This document shows positions 22,501 to 34,620 of a stretch of 64,000 nt of DNA, one piece after another (position 1 is the first letter of the stretch; each line of letters starts with the position of its first letter). The translations under genes were made by a program, and so were the position numbers. The notes under the pieces were generated by a model that saw nothing but the letters and a program-made list of their open reading frames with translations, was not told where the DNA came from and searched no databases. The DNA is from Plasmodium coatneyi (taxonomy: Eukaryota; Apicomplexa; Aconoidasida; Haemosporida; Plasmodiidae). The stretch spans positions 1,798,001 through 1,862,000 of the forward strand of contig NC_033559.1 in the NCBI RefSeq assembly GCF_001680005.1, read 5' to 3'.

Positions 22501-24198
22501 GAGGAAACTACAGAAGAATCTAAAGAAAGCGTAGTAGATAATTTAGGAGTAAAAGTAGAAGAGGTACTTCATGAAGAAGTACAGAAAGTAGGCCAGGAAG
22601 CTGCAGACGATGTAGTAGTGGGAGTGAGCGAAAAAGAAAGTGAAGGAGGGGAACAAATCGAGCCGTCATTGTTTAAAGTTGAAGAGGACATTAAGGAAAA
22701 GATTTTAGATATGTTCTCTGGAAATATTGAGGAGGAAGAAGATGATGAAGATGAGTATGAAGATATTGAGGATGAGGAAGGTGAAGAGGAGGTAGAGGAG
22801 GTAGAGGAGGAAAAAATAGAAAAACCAGTAGAAGTCGTTGTAGAGGATGTTACGGAAGTTGGTAAAGAAGAGGCAGAAGATGAAGTAGTCGGTGTTGTCC
22901 AAGAACCTGAAGAGGAGGGAACGCAGGTAGAACAGGACCCCCTAATATTGACAGAAGATTCGGAAGAGGCCCAAAGAATTATACATGACATTTTTAGCGG
23001 CCTCAGCAAGGTTGAAGGTAAAGAAGAATCCGTTTTGGAGGAAAATGTTGATGAGGGAGGGGTGCAGGTGGTCGATGAAAAGGGGGAACAAGAGGAGGAA
23101 GAGGATGAGGAAGAAAGTACAGAGGAGGAAGAATCTACAGAGGAGGAAGAATCTACAGAGGAGGAAGGATCTACAGAGGAGGAAGAAGAAGACGATGATG
23201 ATGATGATGAAGAGGATGAGGAAGATGAGGACGGCGATGAGGAAGAAAGCGAAGACGGAGCTGCTGCTGCAGGTGCAGAAAAAGAACAGCAGAAAGAAAA
23301 ATTAGCAAAAAAAGAATTAGAACTACAGAAAAATCTTCTAGGTATGCTTTCTGGAAATGGAGTATTTGACCCAAGTATGTTAGGAAAATTAAAAGAGCTA
23401 GAAGCTTTGCAGAGGAGCTTACCTGGCTCAATGGGAAAGGCCAAAGGTATGTCTCCAACTGATATGGAAGCCTTAAAGAGTGTATTCGCTGGTGCACTCA
23501 ATGAACTTAATGTTAAGGGAATGCCACCAGTACAAATACCACCAGAACTACAACATTTTATGATGCCAAAGAAGGAAGAAAAAGCAAAGCCCCAAGATAA
23601 ACAACCAAAAGAGAAAGTGCCAAGTAAAGCAGTACAAGAGCAGAAACCAGAGGCGAAAGCTGTATCGCCCAGACAAAATGTATCAGATTTGTTTAAAATT
23701 CCAAAGGATATGTTTAGTTCATTTAAAAACTTTAAAGAAGTTGCATTGGAATTTTCTAACATGATTGGATTAAACTTTGAAACGATTAAAAAGTATTTAA
23801 CTAGAGTTAAAAACTTCCTTTTGAGAGTAGATGCATTAGTGGATAAAGAAATAAATAATATACTGGATCAAGGAGAAAGCGGTCAAAATGTTGGTAAGGC
23901 TAATGAAGATTTTATGGATAAGATGAAGAGACTAGTAAATAAATACAAAATATTCTCCATCCCATTTTTTACGGGAATAATGGGTTCATTTGGATTTTTG
24001 GCGTTTGGAGCAGTTACTACATCTATCCTATCATCTTGCTTAACAATTTTTTCCGTAACTTATTTGGTGTCCAAGATAGATATGAAGGTCAATAAAGATA
24101 AGAACAGAAAATTCTACTCCTTCTATTTGGACGCGTACAAGAATATGTCCTACTTAAGAGAGTATTTCGAAACTATTTACAAGGAGTTAATAATGTAG
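19586..24198 (+). CDS. LSA3: Liver stage antigen 3-like glutamate-rich exported protein
   Basis: Two exons: 19586-19792 (69 codons) and 19975-24198 (1407 aa), total 1476 aa. The 182-nt phase-0 intron ends CCCCTTCCCCAG. Exon 1 has a basic leader and a recessed signal core (AITCVVLIWVA); RSLAE at residues 93-97 is a canonical PEXEL. About 1000 residues follow of Glu/Val/Ala-rich degenerate repeats (EESVEE, EEAVEE, ENVLxxLxEIKE), including two 44-nt identical segments at 22072 and 22348, a four-unit 18-nt tandem at 23113-23184 and a poly-Asp/Glu run. A non-repetitive region with Met/Gly-rich helices follows, then KYKIFSIP and two hydrophobic segments near the C-terminus. Repeat style, PEXEL, C-terminal membrane region and position beside RFC1, two PHIST genes and a small exported gene fit LSA3, a pre-erythrocytic and blood-stage antigen. 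The orthology is inferred mainly from synteny. Confidence 0.78.
23113..23184 (+). repeat. 18-nt tandem repeat coding (E/G)STEEE
   Basis: Four 18-nt units within the LSA3-like reading frame, differing only in the first two codons. Length changes here would stay in frame, so it is a likely polymorphic site. Confidence 0.8.
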
Positions 24199-26214
24199 TC
24201 ACGGTAGTAGTATTTACGTGAGTTGTGCATGTTTGTGTAACGCATTTCGAAAAAGTAAGTAAAAAAAAAAAAAATAAAATAAAAATAGAGAAGGTAGTGA
24301 AGTGCGATGTTCTGTTTCGTGTTGCTTGTGTGAGGGGTGTACCTTCATCTGCCAAAGAAGTTGCGCCCTTTTTGTAACTTCCCATATGGTAGAAATGGGG
24401 AGAAAGAAAGCCAGCACAAACTATATCATTATGCTTTTTATTTTATTTTTCTATGGTACTTATTTACGAAGGGGCTTTCACTAACTTGTGTGCATCCCAG
24501 AAAGTGCGCTTTGGCAAATTAGACAACTTTTTTTTTTTTCCGAAAATGTTTTTTTTTTTTTCCAAGTACATTTTATTTCTACCAATTATGTGAATGTTGG
24601 AGATCGCAAGTGTATATTTTTGTGGGATTCCCTCTTAATAATCATGTATGTGTGGTAGGAATCGCGTGAAGGAAACAACCTCGTGCGTCTTTTCCGCATA
24701 TATATGTACTTATAAGAGCGTAAACGTGTATATAGGCAAGTGAGTGTGCTGGTATATACATCCTTGTGCACATCCCCAACCAATCTGTAATTTTTTTTAA
24801 ATCGAAATAAGTAAATATATATACATTTCTTTGATTATGTTACAAATTTTAAAAATACTATAAATGTGCATAGAACATAGTTTGTATGTTCCGCGAACCC
24901 GTTGGTACATATTAATCAATTCTTATAAACTTTAATTTTTAAATTTTACTTTAAATAAAGTAAAAAAAAAAAAAAAATTCCAGCTTTTGTAAAGTATATA
25001 TAGTACTAAATTATATTATATGAATATATAGATCATAGGAGTTATGAGAATTTTTCCGTAAATAAAATATGCCCCCCAATGTGGCTCAGTAAAATTTTTA
25101 TGGATAAAGCAGGAAAAAAAAGAGAAAAAAGGAAAGCCATTTTGCACTAAAACTTATGAAATAATAGAAGTTTAATAAGACATTTGATTTTAGCTTCGAC
25201 ATTCGCATATGCCTTTTTAAGATTTTGCTTTCCGCTTTTTTTGCAAGAACCTATAATAAAAGACGGGTGCTTATGAAGTAGTGTACTATAACTATGGATT
25301 TAAAATAATATATGCATATATAATGCTACATCCTGATGTAAGTTTTTAAAAAAAATACTTTTTTTTCACTTACACTTTTAGTACACAAAAATTATTGATT
25401 CAATTGAGAGGAGTTCTTAAATATTTTTTTTCCTAAGGCTGCTTTTTCATACATGTGTACTTAAAATTGTACGCATTTCAAATTAAGAAATTGTAGCGAG
25501 TCGTACAAATACAGTTAAACATTTTTACACTTTTAAATGTTCCGTTGATCGCGCGGCAGCTGTGTACTTTATATATTTCTGCTTTTTCGGAATTCTTACA
25601 TGCAATTTTTTTAGTTCATGCACGGTTTTAAAATAGTATTCGTGGAATACGTTGTTTTGGAAGAAAAAAAATATATCAAAAAGTTCCCTGTTTAGAATTT
25701 AAACGATTGATTAGTGCATCTATTTTTGAACAAGTTGTACCAATTTTAATTACACAAAATTACATGGATATTATATTGTACTAATTGTTAAAAATGGTTT
25801 CTATATTATGACTAATTTGCAAAGTATGAAAGATTGAAATTTTAAAAATACCTTTTCCGTTTGGGAATCCATAATTATGTATATTTTACTATCTTGAAAA
25901 TATACCTACGTGTGTGAAGCCCAATTTAAGAGTCTTTTTACTATATATGATGAGAAAAGATGAGATATAAAAAAAAGAAAAAAACTTATCTGCTGATATA
26001 AACTAGCAATTTTGATAACTCACAGAAAAAAAGAAAATTCCTATAATCTATCTATAGAATTATATATCTGTATCTATATGTGCATATGAGTATATAGGTA
26101 TGTGTGCATATATGTACACAGGTACTTATGTATATATGGGAGTACCCTCCATCATAGTTACATATGGAAAATAAGATTAGAGAAAACAATTTTTAAACAG
26201 AAAAAAAAAAAAAC
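24199..26214. other. Intergenic region at the start of the AT-rich subtelomere
   Basis: About 2 kb. Base composition becomes clearly AT-richer here than to the left. It has A/T tracts (24258-24273, 24529-24539, 24962-24977) and a TATATA/GTATAT-rich stretch near 26050-26140 just before the next gene. I see no gene or RNA. Confidence 0.5.
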
Positions 26215-27474
26215 ATGCTTGCCATTTTGCCGAAAATTTCTATGCTAGTCTTTTTGCCATTAGCATGTCAGTACGATAACGGCTTGGTATGTATTATATG
26301 TATAATAACATTTCAACATGCTCATTATATTTGTTCTAAGGATGCATACAATTCTAGGTATCGATGTGACATTAGGACATTTTCTTTCACTAAACAATCA
26401 TGCATTCGTTATAATTTTTTTTTTTAGAGTTCATGTAGTGTAAACCTAGAAACGAGGAACGCTACTGCTGCGACATCCCAAGTGAGAACTAGTAGACTCT
26501 TATTAGCAGAAATCGGCACGGAACATGAATCCTCATGTGACTCAGAATCGGACCTGTGTAAAAGTGAAGAGCGAAAATCAGAAAGTCCAAGTGATGTTGA
26601 AACTGTGTATGAAGAGTCCCCGCCAAATGATGTGAAGGAAGAAACATCATTACAGGATGGACAAAATTTAAGCTATTCCGTCGACAAGGATATATTAGAA
26701 AAAACTGAGAACACAGGAATATCAAATTGTGTAGCTTTTAAAAAAAAAATAAAAGAAATTGAGGAACAGCTTAATCTTTCTAAGCAAAAAGTAGAGAATA
26801 TCAAAATGATTAATATAGGAGATCATACAAAGAAATTTGGAGAAACTGTCGAAAATATAAAATCAATGAAGGAGAAAGCGCTGAAAGCAGAAATGACCAA
26901 TATGGCGGAATATAAAAAGAGGTTAGATGAAGCACTTGCAAAAATGAATATGATGAAGGAGAAATTAAAGGAACAGAAGATAATCAACCCAGAAGTACAT
27001 AAAATGGTGGAGCATCAAAAGGTTTTAAGAGAAATTGGAGATTTTATCAAAACAAAATACAACGCTGATGTGAACTCCGCCTTAGACAGTATGAAACGCA
27101 TTAGGGAAAGGAAGGTAGTCGTACCTAACCCTGTAGGAATGTTGGATTCTCAAATAGAAAAAAAATTATTTGAAACGTGCAGTTACATAGATGAATGTGA
27201 ATACAATCCAAATATTAGCAAAAATCAATATAGACTGCTGAAAATTAAGAAATATGGTGCCATACTTGCCTTACCCTTTGTAATCGCATTATCCTCACTG
27301 GGACTTTACGCGGAGGAAAGTTTGCATTCTGTGATCTTTGGATTTGCCGCCTTGAGCTTTATAATATTTTTTTACATCCTTGTAAAGATTTTGAAATATG
27401 ATCTGAGATCCCACGGTATACATAATCCTCATTTCATGGATTACGTGAGAAGCTTTAAAAGATGCATAAAATGA
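26215..27474 (+). CDS. Plasmodium exported protein, two-TM family, PEXEL-like RLLLAE
   Basis: Two exons: 26215-26286 (24 codons: a short hydrophobic signal sequence) and 26428-27474 (348 aa), total 372 aa. The donor is TTG|GTATGT, the acceptor follows a T-run ending TTTTTAG, and the intron is phase 0. At residues 47-52 is RLLLAE, which looks like RLLAE with one extra Leu, so export is likely but the site is non-canonical. The middle (about 130-270) is Lys/Glu-rich with Met heptad-like spacing, probably coiled coil. The C-terminal 100 residues have SQIEKKL, a Cys pair (TCSYIDEC), ISKNQYRLLKIKKYG, two hydrophobic segments and HNPHFMDYVRSF. That end aligns with the gene at 30726 (ISKREYQL, ENPGFLDYLDLL). 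Probably a Pv-fam-type exported family; function unknown. Confidence 0.83.
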
Positions 27475-28480
27475 ATTGTTAGTTGGTTTTTCCACGTCTA
27501 TAATTAATTTTGAGCCCTTGATTTTTACCGGTAGTAGCTAGCTATTTCTGAAAATTTGGGGAAATTTTCCTTGTTTTAATTTGTTTCAAATTTGAATGCT
27601 CAAAATTTTTTTTTTTCTTAATAGCATTTAAATGATATTTTCGTTGTATTTGATACTGGAAAATGATATCTTCTTACGTATGATTCTTTTTTTTTTTTGG
27701 ATCCCAATAATGTTTTGATGATTTTACACGTGTAGCATCTCCAGTGTTTACTTAGGGCCTCCCCACAAATTGCGTAATTTGCAGGCACATGTGGACATAT
27801 ATACATATGAGCACTTGTAAAATATACTTTCCTGCGAAATGGAAGTTGCTACAACGGCGTGGAATCATTTGGTGATGTATGTTTGTCGTCACCAAATGTG
27901 TTCATTTACTTTTTTTGTTTTTTACTGTTTTAAGGTTAATTAAGAGTATTTCTTATTTTTACTTAAAGGAAACTAACTTTTTGCATTTTTTTTAATATTT
28001 AAAAACTGATATTTTAGCTTTTATAAAAAAGCGGGGTTAGAAAAATTGAGAAACGGTGCTCATAAGAAGGAACATAAGAATGAAATTATTCCAAGTGTGT
28101 TTTCAGTTGTTTTGCATTTTTTTTTTTTTTTTCTTAATATGGTTCACGTGTGGTGTTGCTTAATTAGACAAATTTTATTTTCCTTTTGCGCACATATGTT
28201 TCCAAGTAAATGTCATTTTTTTTTTCAACGCTTTTTCTATTCACATTATGGGGAATCTACTATTTCATTCGTCGCCACTTACTAGCTTGAACTTTTTTGC
28301 TGGCCCGTTCCATTTGCTCACTTTCTTTTAAGTAGAGTTGGAAAAATAAAATTAGCAGATAAAACAGTGATACAGAAGATGAAAATGATAAAATATTTAT
28401 GAGCATATTTCAACGGAGAGAATTTTCGGCATGTAATCATTTCAAAAAGGAAGATTTTTATATTGAAAAAAATTCTTCAG
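27475..28480. other. Intergenic region
   Basis: About 1 kb of AT-rich sequence with T-tracts (27607-27617, 27687-27698, 28118-28132). Frames such as 28046-28285 span T-tracts and lack homology. No feature is supported. Confidence 0.5.
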
Positions 28481-28742
28481 CACATTGAATTACGTGGATT
28501 ATTGTATTGATGATGAAGCTATTGATGATAAGACTTTAGTAAAAATAAGATTTAAGATTGACGGGTTAATGTTGGCTACACACCTCGCATTGCTTGTTAT
28601 TTTATTTGGGGGGTTTATAAAAATAGAAGCCTTATTTTCTGTCCTTATGGTTCTTGCTTTCTTAGATGGTATATTACTTTTGTTCATTATAATTAAGATT
28701 TTAGAATATATAAAGCGTTTCTTAGAAAGAAGGGAAAACTAA
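28481..28742 (+). pseudogene. Decayed C-terminal fragment of the two-TM exported family
   Basis: An open segment of about 85 codons has no usable ATG; it begins just after a possible acceptor (ATTCTTCAG) and ends with TAA. It reads YVDYC, then a basic stretch (LVKIRFKIDG), two long hydrophobic segments and IKILEYIKRF. This aligns with the C-terminus of the gene directly upstream at 26215 (YIDEC, LLKIKKYG, two hydrophobic segments, VKILKYD). No exon with a signal sequence or PEXEL is visible in the preceding 1 kb, so it is best seen as the remnant of a duplicated copy, although a spliced short gene cannot be excluded. Confidence 0.6.
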
Positions 28743-30725
28743 TCTTTAACGATAATGTGGACACATTTAAAAGTTACTTTGAGTAACCTGTGAAAGATTC
28801 AAGGGAGCTTAATCATATCCAACAATAATACGCCCGTGCGTGTGCATATATATATTTACACAAATACGTAAACATTATTATACACCTTGTTTTGTTAAGG
28901 TAATTATACGCATATTGCGTAGTGCACATTTTTTTGTGTTTTTTCTTTTGTAATATTCTTTATTTTAATCGATTATTTGGAAGCTTGTTTATCAGATTTG
29001 TTATTCATATTTTTATTAATTATAAACACGATTTGTTTCCTATTTCGTGAGACGAAAACTATTTTTTTTTTTTTTTTACGAAATGGGAAAACTCAACAGA
29101 TAATACTGCCTTGCGACCGTTTGAAAAATGCTAAACGATGAGAAAAGGTTTATGAAGAGGCTTTTATTTTATTTATTTTATTTTTTCTTAAAAATAAAGG
29201 GGATCATTTTAAATATATTAATTTGTTTTTCTCATTTTATGCCTATTAATTTTATCTAAGAAAAATATGCACTTGTGAGAAACGAACACAAAATTTTTTG
29301 CAGATTAAATTGCGCCGTTGCACATATAAATATGGAAATGAAGATAAATATAAATTTGTTTTGAATGCTATTTTTCCCGTACCGACTGTTGCATATTAGC
29401 CCATAAATTATATCTTTTCTTTTTTCCCTTGAATGTTATTATATTTTTATGCTATTAAAAATGATCTAATTTATGAAATTTTTTTTTGACATTTAATCAG
29501 AAAAATTACAAAGCTAGGCATTTCGCAAATTATGCTGATATTGATTTAGCATACCTAAAAAGATATTTTCCTGTTGCATGCTATATTTTTTTTTTTTTGG
29601 TAAAATTGTTGTTTCATTTGGGGAAATTTTTGCGAAAATTTTATTATTGCACTGTCATGAATTTATTCCGTCCTGAGTAAACTTTAATTCAGAACCTTTT
29701 CTTTTCCTTAAAATCTTGAGCTTAAAAGACGAATTTATATTTATATGTTGGAGGAATAAGAAAAAATTGGGGTGTTCTGAATTTACGAAATTTTGAATTT
29801 GGGAGTAATTAATACATGATGAAAATATATGTATTTATTCTATGAAAAAATAGAAAAAAAGCATTCCAAATTATTAGGTGAAAATTCTAATATTAAAAAA
29901 TAATGAGGCAAAAAAGGGAAGAAACAATTCCGTCAAAATTTTTTTAAATACAAAATAATGTTGTTTTTTTTACACCCGCTGGGGTTTTGGAAATTTTTTT
30001 TTTTTTAATATAGGTTTCATTTTTTTAAAAAATAATACAGGACTTAGTTATACTAACCTAGTTTTTTTAGAATAAAAATTAGATAACGAATTTAAGAAAA
30101 ATTTACTATTTTTTCCCGTTTATGTTTCTTATTATAATGGTATAATTAATGGTATTTATTTGTTTATTTATAAAAACTAATGTTGTAAACATGTGCGACA
30201 TTGTGATTTTTAATGTTTAGTAATAAAATTTCTATGAATTCTGTTAAACCCCAATTTTGTCATTTGTTTAAGTACGTTTTAACTAAATTTAATATGTTAA
30301 TAGTATGAACCTTTTTTTTTTTCGAATAACTAGAAAAAGAAAAGCTTTAATCGTTATTCTGCATAATGGTTGTTATATATGTGAACATATATATTTTTTT
30401 TTATTTATAAACCCATTTGTATATACTTCATTCGAGGGGAAAAGTTATCTTGTTCTAAAAGGACTTGTACAAATGTTTCAGTAGTACATTTTTGACTAAT
30501 GCCCGTCTATTTTGTTACCCCATTACGAATTATGCGATAAACATACATGTATACGTATATATATAGGCATATATGTGTACCAGGATGTACGAATAATTCA
30601 CAGATTTATTTTACCTTTTTAATACAAAATAAAAAATAATGAAAAGGGAATAACGTAATTGTAGCGTTTACATTATATGGTTGATAATTTAAAAATTATT
30701 TTAACATACTGTGTCCGTTGATAAT
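28743..30725. other. Intergenic, very AT-rich
   Basis: About 2 kb, with T-tracts near 29062-29078, 29588-29601 and 29994-30007. A 64-codon frame at 29486-29680 contains a plausible peptide but no start context, splice partner or family match. Nothing else was recognised. Confidence 0.5.
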
Positions 30726-32565
30726 ATGATTACGTTAAAGGACTACCTGAAGAAAGAAATAAGTAGTTGCTTCCTTTTTAAAAAGACTCTTATACTTTCT
30801 CTTTTGCTTTGGATATGTCAGTATTGGAACAATGAGGTATAGATAACATTCCTGTTTATTTTAACTCCCTCCTGGATGTTCTTTTTAAAAATAAAATTTT
30901 TTATACATTTGCAAGATTGTGCACTCTTTTTCATAACGATCCTTTTTTGCATGAAACTTTACTTAGGGAACAATTAGTAAAACATTACATACGGGGCATA
31001 GCATAGACACTACTCTGGATCTAAGGCATAATCGATTATTAGGCAGGCACGAACTCATTACTAAAGTAGATGAGGAAGGTTTAAAAGAACAGCTGGGATA
31101 TAATACACGGAGAAAAAGTGTTCTTCTAAAAGGTGAAAATCAGTTAGACAAGGAAGCAGCAGAACGGGGCAAGGTAAAAAGTGGGAATTCATCAAAGAGT
31201 GAAGATGAAAAATGTTTGAATTTAAAATTTGGACATGAATCAAAAAAGGAAAAAGGAAAAAACGGTAACCTAAAAATTAAAAGTGAATTAAAAAATGGAA
31301 ATAAAATAAAGAACGAAGAAAAGGAAAAAAAACAGGGTCAGAAAGGCGAGAATGTAATAACTGTAGAAGTGGGGGAAACAAGTGATGACCGGAGAAGCGA
31401 AAATGAATTGACTGAAGCAGATGCAAAGGCGGAAGTGGGGACAACAAGTGACGACCAGAGAAGCGAAAATGAATTGACTGAAGCAGATGCAAAAGCGGAA
31501 TTGGGGGCAGAAAGTGATGACCAGAGAAGTGATAATAAAAATATATCTACAGAAAAAGTGGAAGTAGAAGGGGATGAGCAGACAGGTAAGGATAAATTAG
31601 TTTACGAAGTTGAAGAAGTAAATGTTGATGAAGAATGTGAAAATAAAGAGCCAAAAAAAAGAGCTATAAATGTTGAGGTTTTTTTAGAGAAAAAAGAAGA
31701 AAAAAAAGGAAAAGTAAATATAGAGCTTATACTACAGAAAGCTCTGGAAGATAAGGATGAGTTGATTAACAATGACGATGACTCTAAACGAAAAGAAAGT
31801 ATAGAAAACATTGCTGCAGAAGGAGATGATGATAAATTAGGGAATTTAGACTCCATTACTCCAGATGTTATTGATGACAGGCAACTTGAGGAAGATGAAA
31901 TAGATGATAAAAAGCTTAAGTCAAAATTAAGGAGGAAAAAAATAAAAAAAAAAATAATCTTTGTTTTGAAAAAATTTGGAAAGATATTGAGATATATAAA
32001 TATTATAGGTCTGATAATAGAGAAAATTAATAAAAGAATAGATAAATATGTTGAGAAACTAATGTTCAAGGCGTATGGTATGGTAGACGAATATAAGAAG
32101 GATCCAAGCATTAGTAAAAGGGAATATCAGCTGATAAATTTTGCATACAAAGCTTTCTTCTTCATAATACCCATTATGATTATTGCAATAGGAATAGTTA
32201 TTTCGCAGGTGTCTAATGCACCTACATTTGTCACTGGTTTTATAATCATGATGGGTATTTCATTTTTTATAGGAAATATAAAGAGATCGATAAGATATCA
32301 ATTTAAAAGAAAAGGAATTGAAAATCCCGGTTTTTTGGATTATCTAGATCTCTTGGAAAAGTTTTTAATGAAATTTGAAAAAGAGGAGGAACATCCCGAA
32401 GGGGATATTGCAGATGGGGAAAATGCAGAAGGGGAAAATACAGATGGGGAAAATACAGATGGGGAAAATACAGATGGGGAAAATACAGATGGGGAGGAGG
32501 AGCTCCCCCAAATCAAAAATCTGAGTGATCTTATAGCTCTTATCATGGAATCTCGTAATTCTTAA
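30726..32565 (+). CDS. Plasmodium exported protein, two-TM family, acidic repeats
   Basis: Two exons: 30726-30836 (37 codons, hydrophobic core TLILSLLLWICQ) and 30967-32565 (532 aa), total 569 aa. The intron is phase 0 (GAG|GTATAG ... TTACTTAG). At the usual PEXEL position is RLLGRHE (from residue 60): the RxL part is present, position 5 is Arg, so the site is degenerate. A Lys/Glu-rich region follows, with a 66-nt repeat (31366-31497 plus a partial third unit; SENELTEADAKA) and acidic stretches. Next come basic KIKKKIIFVLKKFGK, INKRIDKYVEKL, ISKREYQL and two hydrophobic segments, then ENPGFLDYLDLL, matching the end of the gene at 26215. The tail adds six 15-nt units coding GENTD-like pentapeptides (32401-32490). 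Function unknown. Confidence 0.83.
31366..31530 (+). repeat. 66-nt coding tandem repeat (2.5 units)
   Basis: Units start at 31366, 31432 and 31498 and encode (E/V/L)G-x-x-SDD-(R/Q)-RSENELTEADAKAE-like 22-residue blocks. The third is incomplete. The length is a multiple of three, so unit changes keep the frame. Confidence 0.8.
32401..32490 (+). repeat. 15-nt coding tandem repeat (GENTD), six units
   Basis: Six units of GGGGAAAATACAGAT or close variants near the 3' end of the exported-protein gene. The last four are identical, suggesting recent expansion. Confidence 0.85.
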
Positions 32566-34620
32566 TTGTTATGAGGTAGAAAATATGTACACAACGAATT
32601 TCCTACAATACAGCAAAAATATATATATGCTTAATCTTAATACGAATTATGCTTGTGTCCTTCCACATTACAAATTGGAAGTACATTTTTTATAATTTAA
32701 TGTTTTGTTTAAAAATATATAAATATTTTTATATTTTTTTTTTTTTTTTTTTTTGGTCATATTCAAATTGTTAAACTGTTATTGTACAGCAAATGCAAGA
32801 AATGCATAACTTTACACTGGGATGGTGTGCATATATATCTATATCAATAAAAGTTATATATGGACAGATATGTTGGCTATATATTTACGCATATATTATT
32901 ATTATTTTGTCAAACAGATTAATGAATACACTTTTATTAATTATTGAATTAATTTATATCTTTACCTTTCCAGCATATTTATAATTTTTTTAATTGTTTT
33001 AGTAAGAAATGAACATTGGACAATTAAAAAATTCTCGTATGCTTTTACAGTAAAATATGGACAAGATGTCCTGTCTCGTTTTGCAAAACGAATTCGATGA
33101 AATATGATACATATATATGTATAATTTTAATTATTTAATGAGAAAATTTAATGCATATTTTTTAATATGGCTACTGGAGAAAATACATTATTGATGGTGA
33201 TTACGTTAAAAATCTGAGTGACATTCGTAAGTGGAACATCCTTAAAAAATACTGTCATCATTATGTAGTCAATTTTTACCCTTTAATGAGTTAATTACAC
33301 TATATTACTATTTGGGTTATACTCATATATTGTCAAATGATATTTACTATATTGTGTGCGCACCGAACATTGTAGTGATGATGTACATTCTAGAAAATTA
33401 ACATATATTAAGATAAATATACGTAGCGTGGTCTTATTCTTAGGGCACTATTAAATCAGTAGGTTGGTTACCTACTGTTGAGGAGCTATTAAAGCACAGT
33501 AAGTAACATTGCCTCTTTTTATTAGTTTAGCACACAATATAAGTGAATAAAAATGGAAACTTCACTATGTATAGTAATATTAATTAAGTAGCAAAAGAAA
33601 TTTGTAAATTTTTGCAGCTATTGAGCTATAATTATCTGCATGGTTACATGAAATTTGTTAAGCATGCTCCTGTATAATATGATGGAACATAGGAAAGAGG
33701 AAGGTCAGAACTAATACATCTTTTATTTATTCTAGTTTAATGCTTATGAAATTGCGTTACTGCCATGGGAGGCTAATATTTGCACATTGGCTCACATTGT
33801 TATCATTTCTATGTATAAAATAATAATTGGAAGTTTAAATATTTGCGATTATAATTCATGTCAACACAGTTATGTGCAGTTGTTTGTCATCGAAGATGGT
33901 GCAAACTGTATATGAGATAAGTTTTTTCATAGTAATATTTATTGACTTATTAATACCCTTTTATGATAACTAATGCATAATAGGAGAAGAAAATATTTCC
34001 CAATATTAACTCGTATAATATTTAAATTAACCAAATCGTACGCAATTTCTGTTATTGCTTGTATTGTTTAGTAGCATTTTTCAACTATTATTTATACCTT
34101 CTGTACTTGGGATTCTGTCTTATGATCCAGGACTGATAAAATTATTTTCCTTTCTTCTACTATTATCCGTTTTAAAATAACTCTTTCACAAATATGGAAT
34201 AATGGTTGTACACACTGACAACATTCGAATGTTATAATTATGTGTAGATTTATATTTTGGGATAAAATTTATTGAAGCTAAATTTATAGTGGCAGATAAT
34301 AGCCAAGTTCTATTGGGAAAAAGACGATTGTTCGCAAAGTGTTCCCCTTGTGGATGTATATTTATTCTTATTGTATGTGCATATGTACAGGCGCATGTGT
34401 CCTCTTATGCCATTTTAAAATTACTTATTTTTTTCATCATGGAGGAAGAGGATTTTTAAGAATTGTTGTTTTATGGGCAGTCAAATATATGATTGAATTT
34501 TTTTAATCTTCTATTCGCTTACGTGCTAACTGTTCAAATGAGTGCTTGGTGGCGAAGAAGGAATTTGCTGTTCGTCCTATAACTCCCCTTGTTCTTACAC
34601 CAATAATCCTATTTTTGAAG
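32566..34620. other. Intergenic region between convergent genes
   Basis: About 2 kb between the plus-strand exported gene and the minus-strand tryptophan-rich gene. There is a T-tract at about 32736-32755. Open stretches, for example 42 codons at 33172-33300, are within chance expectation for such AT-rich DNA. Nothing supported. Confidence 0.5.

Noticed and set aside
20130..23762. Long minus-strand Ser-rich reading frames (e.g. 20364-21011, 22020-22484, 22569-23762)
   Set aside because: They are the antisense of GAA/GAG/GAT-rich LSA3-like codons (TTC/CTC/ATC, read as Ser/Phe in shifted frames). No start context, signal exon or domain; a byproduct of biased composition.
33172..33300. 42-codon open stretch with Trp/Tyr residues
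   Set aside because: No ATG, no splice partner; many such stretches are expected by chance.
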